NCBI GenBank assembly: GCA_947454235.1
Contig: CANGIY010000010.1
Span: 1 to 64,000, forward strand
Source of the DNA: Chitinophagaceae bacterium
Lineage (GTDB): Bacteria > Bacteroidota > Bacteroidia > Chitinophagales > Chitinophagaceae
Direction of reading: 5' to 3'
DNA length: 64,000 nucleotides
Positions 41,535 to 50,800 of the stretch are shown piece after piece. Below the pieces are notes generated by a model. The model saw only the letters and a program-made list of their open reading frames with translations, had not been told where the DNA came from and ran no database searches. A program made the position numbers and the translations under genes. Each line of letters starts with the position of its first letter. Position 1 is the first letter of the stretch.

Positions 41535-43331
41535 TTATTCTTCGAGTTTAAGAACTGCAAGGAAGGCTTCCTGTGGTACGTCAACTGAACCGAACTGGCG
41601 CATACGTTTTTTACCTTCTTTTTGTTTCTCGAGGAGTTTACGTTTACGCGAGATGTCACCGCCATAACACTTAGCAGTTACGTCTTTACGCATAGCCGAG
41701 ATGCTTTCACGTGCAATAATCTTAGCACCAATTGCAGCCTGAATAGCTATCTGGAACTGTTGACGCGGCAAAAGGTCTTTTAGTTTAGCACACAATTTAC
41801 GACCGAAGTCCTGCGCCCTGCTTCTGTGAATCAACGCACTCAATGCATCGAGCGCATCACCGTTCAGCAGGATATCCATTTTAATGATGTCACTTTCGCG
41901 ATAATCGAGCGGATTGTAGTCAAATGATGCATAACCCCTTGTACATGACTTCAAACGGTCGTAGAAGTCGAATACAATTTCTGTCAGCGGCATTTCATAA
42001 ATAATCTCAACGCGGGTAGGAGTGAGGTAGTGCTGGTTAATAAGGATACCACGTTTACCCAAACACAAGCTCATGATATTACCAATATACTCTGGTAATG
42101 TGATGATTTGCGCCCTGATGAATGGCTCTTCAATCCTGTCTAGTTTAACAGGCTCCGGCATTTCGGTAGGGTTATTAACTATAATTGCTTTTTCAGGTTC
42201 GCGTGTTGAATATGCTTTGAAGCTTACGTTCGGTACAGTAGTAATTACTGTTTGGTTGAACTCGCGCTCCAGGCGTTCCTGAATGATTTCCATGTGCAAC
42301 ATGCCCAGGAAGCCGCAACGGAAACCAAAGCCAAGTGCTTGTGATGTTTCAGTCTCGAAAGTGAGAGAGGCATCATTCAATTGAAGTTTCTCCATACAAT
42401 CGCGCAGGTCTTCGAAGTCGTCAGTTTCAACAGGGAAGATACCCGCAAATACCATTGGTTTTACTTCCTGGAAACCTTTTACAGCCGCTGTAGTAGGGTT
42501 ATTCACCGTAGTGATGGTATCACCCACTTTTACCTCTTTGGCGTTTTTAATACCTGTAATGATATAACCAACGTTACCAGCCGAAATTTCGGTTTGCGGC
42601 ATCAGGTTGAGTTTCATAATACCAATTTCATCGGCAGTATATTCTGCATCAGTATGTATGAAACGTACTAAATCGTTTTTACGGATTGTGCCATTGAACA
42701 CCCTGAAGTAGGCGATAATGCCCCTGAAAGGGTTGAACACACTATCAAAGATGACAGCCTGCAATGGTACAGTCGGGTCGCCCTTAGGAGCAGGGAGGCG
42801 AAGCACCACAGCCTCTAAAATATCTTCGATACCAATGCCCGATTTACCACTAGCCAAGATAATTTCTTCCGGTCTGCAGCCAATCAGGTCAACAATCTGG
42901 TCGGTTACCTCAGGAATCATAGCACCATCCATATCAATTTTATTGATAACCGGGATGATTTCGAGGTCGTTATCAAGCGCAAGGTAAAGGTTAGAAATTG
43001 TTTGCGCCTGAATACCTTGTGAGGCATCTACGAGCAACAAAGCACCTTCACAAGCAGCGAGTGCGCGCGACACTTCATAAGAAAAGTCAACGTGACCGGG
43101 AGTGTCAATGAGGTTGAAAATATATTGTTCACCCTTATAGTTGTACTCCATCTGTATAGCATGGCTCTTGATGGTAATACCTTTTTCACGTTCCAAATCC
43201 ATGTCGTCAAGCACCTGAGCCTGCATATCACGGTCAGAAATTGTTTTGGTATGTTCCAGTAAGCGGTCGGCCAAGGTGCTTTTACCGTGGTCGATATGGG
43301 CAATGATACAGAAATTGCGAATGTTTTGCAT
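41535..43331 (-). CDS. lepA: Elongation factor 4 (LepA), ribosome-bound GTPase
   Basis: A 598-residue translational GTPase acting on stalled or initiating ribosomes. The G domain has [16 protein letters not shown] (residues of about 11-26), DTPGHVDF (about 77) and NKIDMDGA (about 131). The LepA-specific C-terminal domain ends in [19 protein letters not shown] and [17 protein letters not shown], both family hallmarks. Length is standard. A -7 box lies 17 nt upstream; immediately beyond it begins the first copy of a 24-bp direct repeat that bounds an inserted-looking block. Confidence 0.98.
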   Translation of the reverse strand: MQNIRNFCIIAHIDHGKSTLADRLLEHTKTISDRDMQAQVLDDMDLEREKGITIKSHAIQMEYNYKGEQYIFNLIDTPGHVDFSYEVSRALAACEGALLLVDASQGIQAQTISNLYLALDNDLEIIPVINKIDMDGAMIPEVTDQIVDLIGCRPEEIILASGKSGIGIEDILEAVVLRLPAPKGDPTVPLQAVIFDSVFNPFRGIIAYFRVFNGTIRKNDLVRFIHTDAEYTADEIGIMKLNLMPQTEISAGNVGYIITGIKNAKEVKVGDTITTVNNPTTAAVKGFQEVKPMVFAGIFPVETDDFEDLRDCMEKLQLNDASLTFETETSQALGFGFRCGFLGMLHMEIIQERLEREFNQTVITTVPNVSFKAYSTREPEKAIIVNNPTEMPEPVKLDRIEEPFIRAQIITLPEYIGNIMSLCLGKRGILINQHYLTPTRVEIIYEMPLTEIVFDFYDRLKSCTRGYASFDYNPLDYRESDIIKMDILLNGDALDALSALIHRSRAQDFGRKLCAKLKDLLPRQQFQIAIQAAIGAKIIARESISAMRKDVTAKCYGGDISRKRKLLEKQKEGKKRMRQFGSVDVPQEAFLAVLKLEE

Positions 43332-43347
43332 ATGATTCTAAAGAGCG

Positions 43348-43355
43348 CAAATATA
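43348..43355 (-). promoter_or_regulatory. -7 box of lepA
   Basis: Reads TATATTTG on the minus strand, an exact match to TAnnTTTG, 16 nt upstream of the ATG. The direct repeat at 43357-43380 covers the spacer and -33 zone. Confidence 0.6.
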
Positions 43356-43356
43356 C

Positions 43357-43380
43357 GTTATTTCATTTTTGTAAATGATT
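43357..43380 (+). repeat. 24-bp direct repeat, left copy
   Basis: GTTATTTCATTTTTGTAAAT followed by GATT; identical to 45700-45723. With flanking bases the match extends to 29 positions with two C/T differences. It lies between the lepA promoter and the palindromic element. Confidence 0.85.
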
Positions 43381-43487
43381 CGCCTCACGTAATGTTAGTA
43401 CAAAAACAATTGTAGGCTAAAACGCACGGTGTTTAAGGGGGATTTTTGAAGGGTTTGTTCTGTTTAATATGAACCCACAATTTGGTT

Positions 43488-43710
43488 AAGCGTGGAATCT
43501 TCTACGCTTGGGTGATGCAGGTATTTGACCTGCTGGTGCAATGTTGTTGTTACCGGGCGTAAGCCTTCCGCCCCTACATTTTCGCATTAAAAATTACCTG
43601 TCTAAAAATAAATCCCCGGTAGGGGCGGAAAATTTTCCGCCCTGTATCTCCACCATCTAAAATAGGCGCCATCCTTTCTGAAAATTCTGTAATTCTGATT
43701 CAAACAATCC
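43488..43710 (+). repeat. Compound palindromic element, copy B
   Basis: Palindromes in order: a 10-bp stem starting AAGCGTGGAA (43488-43509), GCAGGT/ACCTGC (43517-43533), GGGCGTAAG with a near-complement (43555-43573), and the perfect 20-bp GGGCGGAAAATTTTCCGCCC (43623-43642). They end in AATTCTGTAATTCTGATTCA-like words (43677-43710). It is an inverted, diverged copy of 1880-2099 with the same tail facing the next gene. The 444-bp gap around it holds no convincing gene. Confidence 0.8.
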
Positions 43711-43775
43711 CTTATTTTTAGTAATTTTATTTCAAAAAGAATTTTTGCGTGTTTAACAAATGAAAATAATCCCTT

Positions 43776-44087
43776 ATGATTACACTCGACACCACCGGCT
43801 ACGCAGCCCGTCATTCCAGAATCAATGAAAACTCGAGCACGATCAAATACTCTGTTTACCCCAACCCAACAAGCGGACTGTTTTACATTGTTCAAAATGT
43901 TGCTTTTAATCAAAGCGTACAAATTGTTGTAAAAGACTTGCTCGGTAAAGAAGTGATAACAAAACGAGACAATTTCTATAACGGACGAATATCAATTGAT
44001 GTAGAACAATTAGTTTCTGGCGTGTACATTGTAGAAATGCTTGATAGTAAGAGTGTAAAATCGCAGTTTAAGTTTGTAAAAGAATAG
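43776..44087 (+). CDS. Orphan T9SS type A sorting domain (no signal peptide), probable gene remnant
   Basis: A 103-residue open frame that is almost entirely a T9SS sorting domain: KYSVYPNPTSGLFYIVQN (about residues 24-41), VVKDLLGKEVITKRD, then VSGVYIVEMLDSKSVKSQFKFVKE at the end. The 23 residues before it (ITLDTTGYAARHSRINENSS) look like the linker of a longer protein. No signal peptide can be found; the frame has a stop at 43767-43769, and the ATG at 43760 leads into another frame that soon stops. It is probably the 3' remnant of a lost secreted protein, or a stand-alone domain. The next gene starts 5 nt downstream. Confidence 0.7.
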   Translation: MITLDTTGYAARHSRINENSSTIKYSVYPNPTSGLFYIVQNVAFNQSVQIVVKDLLGKEVITKRDNFYNGRISIDVEQLVSGVYIVEMLDSKSVKSQFKFVKE

Positions 44088-44092
44088 TATTT

Positions 44093-45337
44093 ATGCGACA
44101 GATTGTAGCACTAATTGTTCTAATTTTTTTACCCATTTGTAGTTGGAGTCAAATTAACTTGGTATTAAATCCATCATTTGAGAATCATACAGCATGCCCT
44201 GACAATGAAGATGAAGTTACTTACAGCATCGGCTGGACTTCGTTAGATAGTGCGTGGCGTGCACCAGACTGGATACATGATAAAAGTGGAGTACCTGAGT
44301 ATTGTCACCTCTGTGCATCTGATCATACAGTTGGCATTCCGTCTGGAGCATATTTTTTCCAATATTGCCGCACAGGGAACGGAATGATGCAGGTACAAAT
44401 GTATCATAGATATAACGAATATGGCACGTACGATAGAGACTATTTGCAGGGCAGGTTTACCCATACTTTAGAGGCTGGTAGAAGCTATAAAGTGTCCTTT
44501 TATGCGGTTGGCGCAGGGATATTTGTAGTAAGCAAAATTGGAGCTTATTTTGACGATGGTACAATTGATACAACGTTGCACCCACAATGGGGGCAGTATC
44601 ATTGCCACCCACAAATTGTTGATACCAATATTATTACTGATACTGCCAATTGGGTGGAGGTATCTGGTGTGTACACTGCGACTGGTAATGAAAAGTTTAT
44701 AACAATCGGGCAGTTTGCGCATAATTATGAAACTAGGTCTTTAACTTACCTAGATACCACTCATTTAACGTGTACTCCTTGTGATTTCTATTCGTGGTAT
44801 CTTGTTGATGATGTCTCGGTAATAGACTGTGCCACCATGCCCTTTGCGGGTAATGATACCTTGATACACCCCGGTGATAGCGTGTTCTTAGGTACTTATG
44901 AGGCACTGATACCGTGGTATTGGTATCAATTGGGCAGCAGTACTGCAATAGACAGCGGAGGTGGCTTGTGGGTACACCCCACAGCTACTACCCGGTACGT
45001 GGTTACACAGGATATTTGTGGTGATGGTATAAAAGCTGATACCATAACCGTGCATGTATGGCCTGATACCCCAACAGTGGTACACACCATCATTGACCCA
45101 ATCAATATCAATGTATACCCTAACCCCACCAGTAGTGAATTTACCATTGATGGCGCACGAGGTTGTACAGTTGAGATAATAAACGCCATAGGGCAGACAG
45201 TGCTTCAAAAAGAGGGTATCACTAAACGCGAGACAATTGATATTTCGATGCTGGAAGATGGCGGTTATATGGTTGTTGCTTACAATCCTGTGAGTGGGGT
45301 AAGGGTTGTGAGAAGGATTGTGAAACGAGGGTGGTAA
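44093..45337 (+). CDS. Secreted protein with jelly-roll-like domain and T9SS type A sorting domain
   Basis: A 414-residue exported protein. The signal peptide (RQIVALIVLIFLPICSWSQ) is followed by INLVLNPSFENHTACPDNED, the 'NPSFE' start typical of beta-jelly-roll carbohydrate-binding-like modules of Bacteroidota, which runs to the closing SWYLVDDVSVIDC (about residue 245). An Ig-like module follows (AGNDTLIHPGDSVFLGTYEA). The last 75 residues (ININVYPNPTSSEFTIDG, EIINAIGQTVLQKEG, VVRRIVKRGW) are a type A sorting domain. It lies inside the block flanked by direct repeats and ends at a terminator. Ligand unknown. Confidence 0.85.
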   Translation: MRQIVALIVLIFLPICSWSQINLVLNPSFENHTACPDNEDEVTYSIGWTSLDSAWRAPDWIHDKSGVPEYCHLCASDHTVGIPSGAYFFQYCRTGNGMMQVQMYHRYNEYGTYDRDYLQGRFTHTLEAGRSYKVSFYAVGAGIFVVSKIGAYFDDGTIDTTLHPQWGQYHCHPQIVDTNIITDTANWVEVSGVYTATGNEKFITIGQFAHNYETRSLTYLDTTHLTCTPCDFYSWYLVDDVSVIDCATMPFAGNDTLIHPGDSVFLGTYEALIPWYWYQLGSSTAIDSGGGLWVHPTATTRYVVTQDICGDGIKADTITVHVWPDTPTVVHTIIDPININVYPNPTSSEFTIDGARGCTVEIINAIGQTVLQKEGITKRETIDISMLEDGGYMVVAYNPVSGVRVVRRIVKRGW

Positions 45338-45360
45338 AATATTTTGAATATATGATGAAC

Positions 45361-45392
45361 AAGAGCCAGTGCCGCAGTGCTGGCTCTTGTTG
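45361..45392 (+). terminator. Terminator of the T9SS protein gene
   Basis: Perfect 9-bp stem AAGAGCCAG/CTGGCTCTT (45361-45369 with 45380-45388), 10-nt loop, then GTTGTTTGTT. Confidence 0.8.
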
Positions 45393-45412
45393 TTTGTTAT
45401 ACTAAAACTGGT

Positions 45413-45529
45413 CGAGGCGTCTCGCCTCGTCCTAATACTGCGCAAGCGTCCCGCTTGCCGGTCATAAATTGAATATTGTTGGAAAGCAAGCGGGACGCTT
45501 GTATGTGTATAGGTCGAAGCGGATGCTTC
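45413..45529. repeat. REPIN-like cluster of short palindromes
   Basis: Four short palindromes with 3-4 nt centres: CGAGGCG/CGCCTCG (45413-45429, centre TCT), GCAAGCG/CGCTTGC (45442-45458, centre TCC), CAAGCG/CGCTTG (45487-45501, centre GGA) and GAAGC/GCTTC (45516-45529, centre GGAT). The second and third are reverse complements of each other about 28 bp apart, the layout of a REPIN (two inverted REP units). No gene is seen here. Confidence 0.75.
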
Positions 45530-45560
45530 AACCAGGGTGCGGATTATATGTATCTCCACA

Positions 45561-45635
45561 GCGTGAGGGATAGCAACGGAAAGCCCACAGCGCAGCGAGG
45601 ATTTGCAGTGTATAGCCCGACCCGCAGGGACACGC
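45561..45635 (+). repeat. Structured intergenic repeat starting GCGTGAGGGATAGC
   Basis: The ends GCGTG (45561-45565) and CACGC (45631-45635) pair. Inside are two similar arms, GGGATAGC...AAAGCCC and GTGTATAGCCCGACCC. From memory this text type (AGGGATAGCnnCGGAAAGCCC, TATAGCCCGACCCGCAGGG) recurs in intergenic regions of many Bacteroidota. It is probably a dispersed repeat or RNA element rather than a gene. Confidence 0.55.
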
Positions 45636-45699
45636 CCAAAGACCTTCTTATGTTATGCGGAAAATGCTTGACCAAGTGAGCGTTTTTCCAACACGACAT

Positions 45700-45723
45700 G
45701 TTATTTCATTTTTGTAAATGATT
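45700..45723 (+). repeat. 24-bp direct repeat, right copy
   Basis: Identical to 43357-43380 and in the same orientation, 2343 bp away. It sits just upstream of the trmH promoter. Confidence 0.85.
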
Positions 45724-45751
45724 TGCTGTAAGTACATCGGTTAAAAACCAT

Positions 45752-45759
45752 TAATTTTG
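45752..45759 (+). promoter_or_regulatory. -7 box of the trmH-rarA operon
   Basis: TAATTTTG matches TAnnTTTG, 5 nt before the TTG start at 45765. Confidence 0.6.
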
Positions 45760-45764
45760 TACAC

Positions 45765-46535
45765 TTGAAATTCAAACATGCACATAGGCCGGCACCGCGT
45801 TTGCCGCTTATTATAGGTCGTAAACCACTTCTCGAAGCCCTTGAACAAGGAAAGGGAGTGGAGAAAATATTTATGCTTCGCACAGCGACGGGGCCTGAAA
45901 TCAATGAAATAAAGGCGGCTGCCAGAAATGCCAATATCCCGTTGAGCATGGTTCCCATTGAAAAACTTGATGGCTTTACCAAAGTGCAACACCAGGGTGT
46001 TGTCGCTATTTCAACGCAGTTGGAGTATGTCGATTTGCAAAACGGCATTTCTCATGTTGTGGAACAAGGGCTAAACCCATTGTTTATTTTGCTCGATGGC
46101 GTTACTGATGTGCGCAATGTGGGAGCTATTGCACGTACAGCACTTTGTTGTGGTGCGCAGGGGCTTATTCTACCCACGTCACATGCGGCATCATTGAATG
46201 AAGATGCCATTAAAACCTCGGCAGGGGCACTCACTAAAATTTTATTATGCAGGGTTCCTTCTACGCCGCAGGCAATAGACATTTTAAAGCTCAACGGTAT
46301 TCAGATTTTGGGTACGCAAATGAAGGGCAGTGTACCTGTGTTTGAAAGCGATATGACAGGGCCTACTTGCATAGTTATGGGTGCCGAAGACACCGGCATC
46401 AGCAAAGATGTTTTAAAGCGCGCCGATCAATTAATCAGAATTCCAATGGCGGCTCAGTTCGATTCGCTGAATGTTTCGGTGGCTACGGGTATGATTCTTT
46501 ATGAAGGCTTGCGCCAGCGTACACTCGGCAAGTAA
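45765..46535 (+). CDS. 23S rRNA/tRNA 2'-O-methyltransferase of the SpoU family (RlmB-like)
   Basis: A 256-residue SPOUT methyltransferase. The N-terminal substrate-binding domain contains IIGRKPLLEALEQGKGVEKI (residues of about 16-35). The catalytic knot has motif 1 LLDGVTDVRNVGAIARTALC (about 108-127), motif 2 IVMGAEDTGIS (about 207-217) and motif 3 IRIPMAAQFDSLNVSVATGM (about 227-246). RlmB modifies G2251 of 23S rRNA; the exact target here is not readable. There is no in-frame ATG near the 5' end, so the TTG at 45765, 5 nt from the -7 box, is the likely start. It is in operon with rarA. Confidence 0.9.
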   Translation: MKFKHAHRPAPRLPLIIGRKPLLEALEQGKGVEKIFMLRTATGPEINEIKAAARNANIPLSMVPIEKLDGFTKVQHQGVVAISTQLEYVDLQNGISHVVEQGLNPLFILLDGVTDVRNVGAIARTALCCGAQGLILPTSHAASLNEDAIKTSAGALTKILLCRVPSTPQAIDILKLNGIQILGTQMKGSVPVFESDMTGPTCIVMGAEDTGISKDVLKRADQLIRIPMAAQFDSLNVSVATGMILYEGLRQRTLGK

Positions 46536-46546
46536 ACTACTGCACC

Positions 46547-47815
46547 ATGCTCGATACTCAAATTCCATTGGCGGAACGCCTGCGCCCTAAATCACTGGCT
46601 GATTTTATTGGTCAGGAACATTTGGTGGGGCAGGGTAAGGTATTGGAGCAAATGATTAAGAGCGGCAAGGCGCATTCGGTTTTATTCTGGGGTCCTCCCG
46701 GTGTCGGTAAAACAACCTTGGCGCAAATTGTAGCACACTCGCTCAGTATGCCGTTTTTCACCCTTTCAGCGATTGATAGCGGCGTAAAGGAAGTAAGGGC
46801 GGTTATTGATTTGGCAAAGAAGGCGGGTCATGCGTTATTATTTATTGACGAGATACACCGATTCAACAAAGCGCAGCAAGACAGCTTGTTGGGAGCGGTA
46901 GAAAAAGGCATTATTACGCTCATAGGTGCCACCACCGAAAACCCATCGTTTGAGGTAATAGGTGCATTGCTGTCCCGTTGTCAGGTGTATGTTTTAGAGG
47001 CACTCACCCCCAATCACTTAACGGCGTTGGTTGCCAATGCCATGGAAAAAGACCCGTGGCTGAAAGAACAAGGCGTTACCATAAAAGAGTATGAAGCGCT
47101 CTTCCAACTTTCAGGTGGCGATGCCCGCAGATTGCTAAACCTATTAGAACTGGTTGTAGCCTCGTTGCCGACAGGGGTAAAGGAAGTGACTAACGCCCAT
47201 GTGCAAGAGATTGTGCAGCGCAAAATGGCGGTTTATGACAAGTCGGGCGAGCAGCATTACGATATTATTTCGGCATTTATAAAAAGCATGCGTGGCAGCG
47301 ACCCTAATGCGGCTGTTTACTACCTGGCACGCATGATTGAAGGTGGCGAAGACCCGAAATTCATAGCCCGTAGAATGGTTATACTGGCGAGTGAAGACAT
47401 AGGCATGGCGAATCCCAACGCACTACTTCTCGCTACTAGTTGTTTTCAGGCAGTGGAGATGATAGGCTACCCTGAGTGCAGAATTATTTTGTCGCAGACT
47501 GCTGTCTATCTGGCAACTTCACCCAAGAGCAATGCCTCTTACATGGCCATTGAAGAGGCTTTGGCATTGGTGCGCCAAACAGGTGATTTGAGTATTCCGT
47601 TGCATTTACGCAATGCACCCACCAAGCTTATGAAACAACTCAATTACGGCAAGGGGTATGAATACGCTCACAGCCACGAAGGTAATTTTGTAGACATAGA
47701 ATTCCTTCCCGAAAATATTGCCGGCACAACATTGTACAATCCTGGTGCTAATGCCGCTGAAAACAAAGTGCGCGAGTCCCTTCGTCAGAAGTGGAAAGAG
47801 AAGTATGGCTACTAA
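46547..47815 (+). CDS. rarA: Replication-associated recombination protein A (RarA/MgsA)
   Basis: A 422-residue AAA+ ATPase that acts at stalled replication forks. It has Walker A FWGPPGVGKTTLAQ (about residues 47-60), Walker B LLFIDEIHRFNKAQQD (about 97-112), sensor I IGATTENPSFE and the clamp-loader-like arginine region. The C-terminal half carries the MgsA-specific DIISAFIKSMRGSDPNAAVYYLARM and ends with SLRQKWKEKYGY. It starts 11 nt after trmH and ends 11 nt from the convergent giant adhesin. Confidence 0.96.
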   Translation: MLDTQIPLAERLRPKSLADFIGQEHLVGQGKVLEQMIKSGKAHSVLFWGPPGVGKTTLAQIVAHSLSMPFFTLSAIDSGVKEVRAVIDLAKKAGHALLFIDEIHRFNKAQQDSLLGAVEKGIITLIGATTENPSFEVIGALLSRCQVYVLEALTPNHLTALVANAMEKDPWLKEQGVTIKEYEALFQLSGGDARRLLNLLELVVASLPTGVKEVTNAHVQEIVQRKMAVYDKSGEQHYDIISAFIKSMRGSDPNAAVYYLARMIEGGEDPKFIARRMVILASEDIGMANPNALLLATSCFQAVEMIGYPECRIILSQTAVYLATSPKSNASYMAIEEALALVRQTGDLSIPLHLRNAPTKLMKQLNYGKGYEYAHSHEGNFVDIEFLPENIAGTTLYNPGANAAENKVRESLRQKWKEKYGY

Positions 47816-47826
47816 CTTAGACTAGT

Positions 47827-50800
47827 TTACCGCACTATTGAAATGTCACCCTGGTAATGGAATAGGTTGCCCAATTCGCACTCAACTTCAATAATGTAAA
47901 TGAAGTTGTCAGGTGGCATCATTGTCCCCTTAAACGTACCATCCCATCCCTGTGAAGGATCGTTGGGTTGAATGTTAGATCGGCTGAATATTTCTTCACC
48001 CCATCTGCTGTACACCGTCATTTTTTTGATGAGACCGAGCCCCGAACCACTCACATAAAACGCATCATTCAGTCCGTCGTTATTCGGAGTGAATGAATTT
48101 GGGATAAATACCTCGCTTTTGTCGCAGAATAAAGTAACAGTTATAGATGTATCGGTTGCGCAACCATGTTTGGTGGTTGACGTGAGCACGTAGGTGGTTG
48201 TCGCAGTTGGTGTCGCTACCGGGTTGGGGCAGTGTTCGCACGTTAGTGTCGATGCGGGCGACCATGTAAACTCATTGACAGGCGTATTGCTCGCGGCATA
48301 AGCATGCAACTGCACCTGAGACCCGGCCATTACGGTAATGTCAGGGGATATGACCACGCTAGGGAATTGCTCTACAACCACTTTCACGTAAGCGGTATCA
48401 AGAAAGCAGATATTTTCTTTGATAATAACTCTGTAGATAGTCGTAGAATCGGGCGATGCAAATGGGCGGGCGATGTACTTATCTGAGAGGCCCTTGCCCG
48501 GAGACCAGAAATATCCACCCAATCCGCCCATTGCCCATAATTGAACCGATTGTCCGGGGCAAATTGCCGTGTCGGTGCCTGCGGATGTAGGGTGTGGTTT
48601 GATTACTGTAACTGGGTAAATTTCTGAATCATGACAACCATAGGCTGTTGTAGCTGTAACAGTGTAGAACAAATTGTCGACCCCGAGTAAGGAAGTATTG
48701 CCGCACGTATCGCATGTTATATAAGCATTAGGTCGCCATGAGTATGACGTACCTCCAACGACACTTACATTCAAATACTGGTCTTTACATATTACCGGAA
48801 GGGTGGGGTTTAATACAATGTTGGGCAATGGGCGAATAGCTAACCCAAAATAGGCTGTATCAACGCAGCCGAAAGTATCAACCGATGTTACTGTGTAATT
48901 GGTGGATACTGTTGGGCATGCCACTACTGCAGGGCAAACATAGCAATTGAGCGAAGGCCCATGCCATGTGTAGGTTGCGCCTATCGCGCCCGAAATTGCA
49001 ATTGTATCACAATCCCCAATACACGCATTTACTCGTCCGGTTAGATGCAAGTGTCGTGGTGGGTCAATTACTACAAATGTTGTCGCACTATCGCGGCAGC
49101 CGTGAATGTCGGTGCCTATAACTACATAAGTAGCAGAGTCGCGGGGGTGTGCATTGGTAGTGGCGCAGGTATCGCAACTGAGGGTCGCTGCCGGGAACCA
49201 GTGGTATGAAATACCCCCCGTGGCTGTGATGTCAGACGAGGGAGAACAACTTAAAGGGGGATGGGTTACTGTAACTACGGCGTGGGGATATACCTTAAAA
49301 CTATCGCGCGTATGAATTGCAACCTGGCATCCACTGCTATCAATTACCACAAACGGACTATAGGTACCCGGGGTATTGTACCTGAATGTAATACCCGGTG
49401 TGTCAGTTCTGAATGCACCATAAGGCGGTAACGACCAGTTATACACTGAATCAAGTGGGTGGCTGCTCGTATTGATAAGGTGGAAATGAATTTCACCGTA
49501 TTGGCACAAGGTATCGGGCGTAAACGAAATAATACCTGTCGGTCCGCCTATATGAACTGACTTTTTAATGGAGTCTTTACAGCCAATAGCGTTACTGTCT
49601 ATGAGCGTTACTGTATAAGCACCAGGATAGTCGTAATATGGTGTAGAATTAGTAAGCCTGTAATTGATGGTTGTAGAATCAAGTCCGTATTTCCACATAT
49701 AGTAGTTGACTCCTGCACCTGTAGAATGGTTGATTGCGGTTATGAAAGCAGGTGGACAGGGAACAAAAGTGTCACTCACCGAAAAATTAGCAATGATGCT
49801 GGTGTCACTAATTGTTACATAGTTGCGACGCACCAATGTATCGATACAACCCGCCGGATATCCGCCTCCGGCTATTGTTGTAATAATTACAGTATCGGTA
49901 TATACTCCATTTCTGGTATAAGTATGCCCAACGTTTTGTCCATAGGCTGGCGGTGAGCCATCGCCAAAAAACCATTTATATGTAACATGTGTATTGGTGT
50001 CATGAAACGGAATTGCATGTCCGGAACATCCTTGAATATAGACTGTTTGAAACCATGCATGAGGCTGCACCGAACTCACTCCAATCACATCGTATGCCTC
50101 ACATCCATTGGTGTCAATGTCGTGCATTGTAATAGTATAGTTTCCTTCCGGGAATGTTACTGAAGTATCGCCTCGCAGTGCCCCGATAATCGGACCTCCG
50201 GATGCAAATTGCCATGTACGGGTGGCTATCGGTACTGTAGTTAAATAAGAATTTGAGTCGGTAAAATGCACGGTAAGTGGGTTGCAGCCGAGAATAGGAG
50301 TTGCCCGAAGTCCACCCCCGGGTTGTTCTACAAGTACTGTACCATGAGTTGTGTCTCTGCAACCCCACCAGTTGGTTGTAATCATCGACACATGGTAGCG
50401 TCCAGGTGTGGTATAAAAATTACTCCAAGCCCATCTGTAGGTTATGTGGTCATTATAAGGTTCGTCGCTCAATACGTTTCCATCACCAAAATCTAAAGTC
50501 ACATTTGAACCACCAGAAAGCACATCAAAGTTTACCCAAGTATTGGGGCAAACAGATGAGTCGCTGACGATCATAGGGTGAACAAAGGGCTGGATATTTA
50601 TAATTGCCCCTCCCCAGTTCACACAACCAGTTCTTGCTGAAGAATCAAACATCGTTATTGTGTATTCCCCGTCATCGGTATAGGTGTGAGTCGGGCTATG
50701 CACGATTGATGAATCCCCATCTCCAAATTTCCATTTTACAAAAGTGGCAGATGTGTCAATGTTGAATAAAATAGTTTTCCTATCGTTGCAATTCGGGACT

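Noticed and set aside
44888-45559. 223-codon frame antisense to the T9SS protein gene
   Set aside because: It crosses the terminator and repeat region, and the plus-strand gene has clear signal-peptide and sorting-domain motifs.
45476-45679. 67-codon frame across the REPIN-like cluster and the structured repeat
   Set aside because: It spans two non-coding repeats and shows no protein-like composition or conserved motif.
43357-45723. A classical insertion sequence or integron-type cassette
   Set aside because: There is no transposase, integrase or attC-like site inside; the boundary is a 24-bp direct repeat, so the block was reported as of unknown type.
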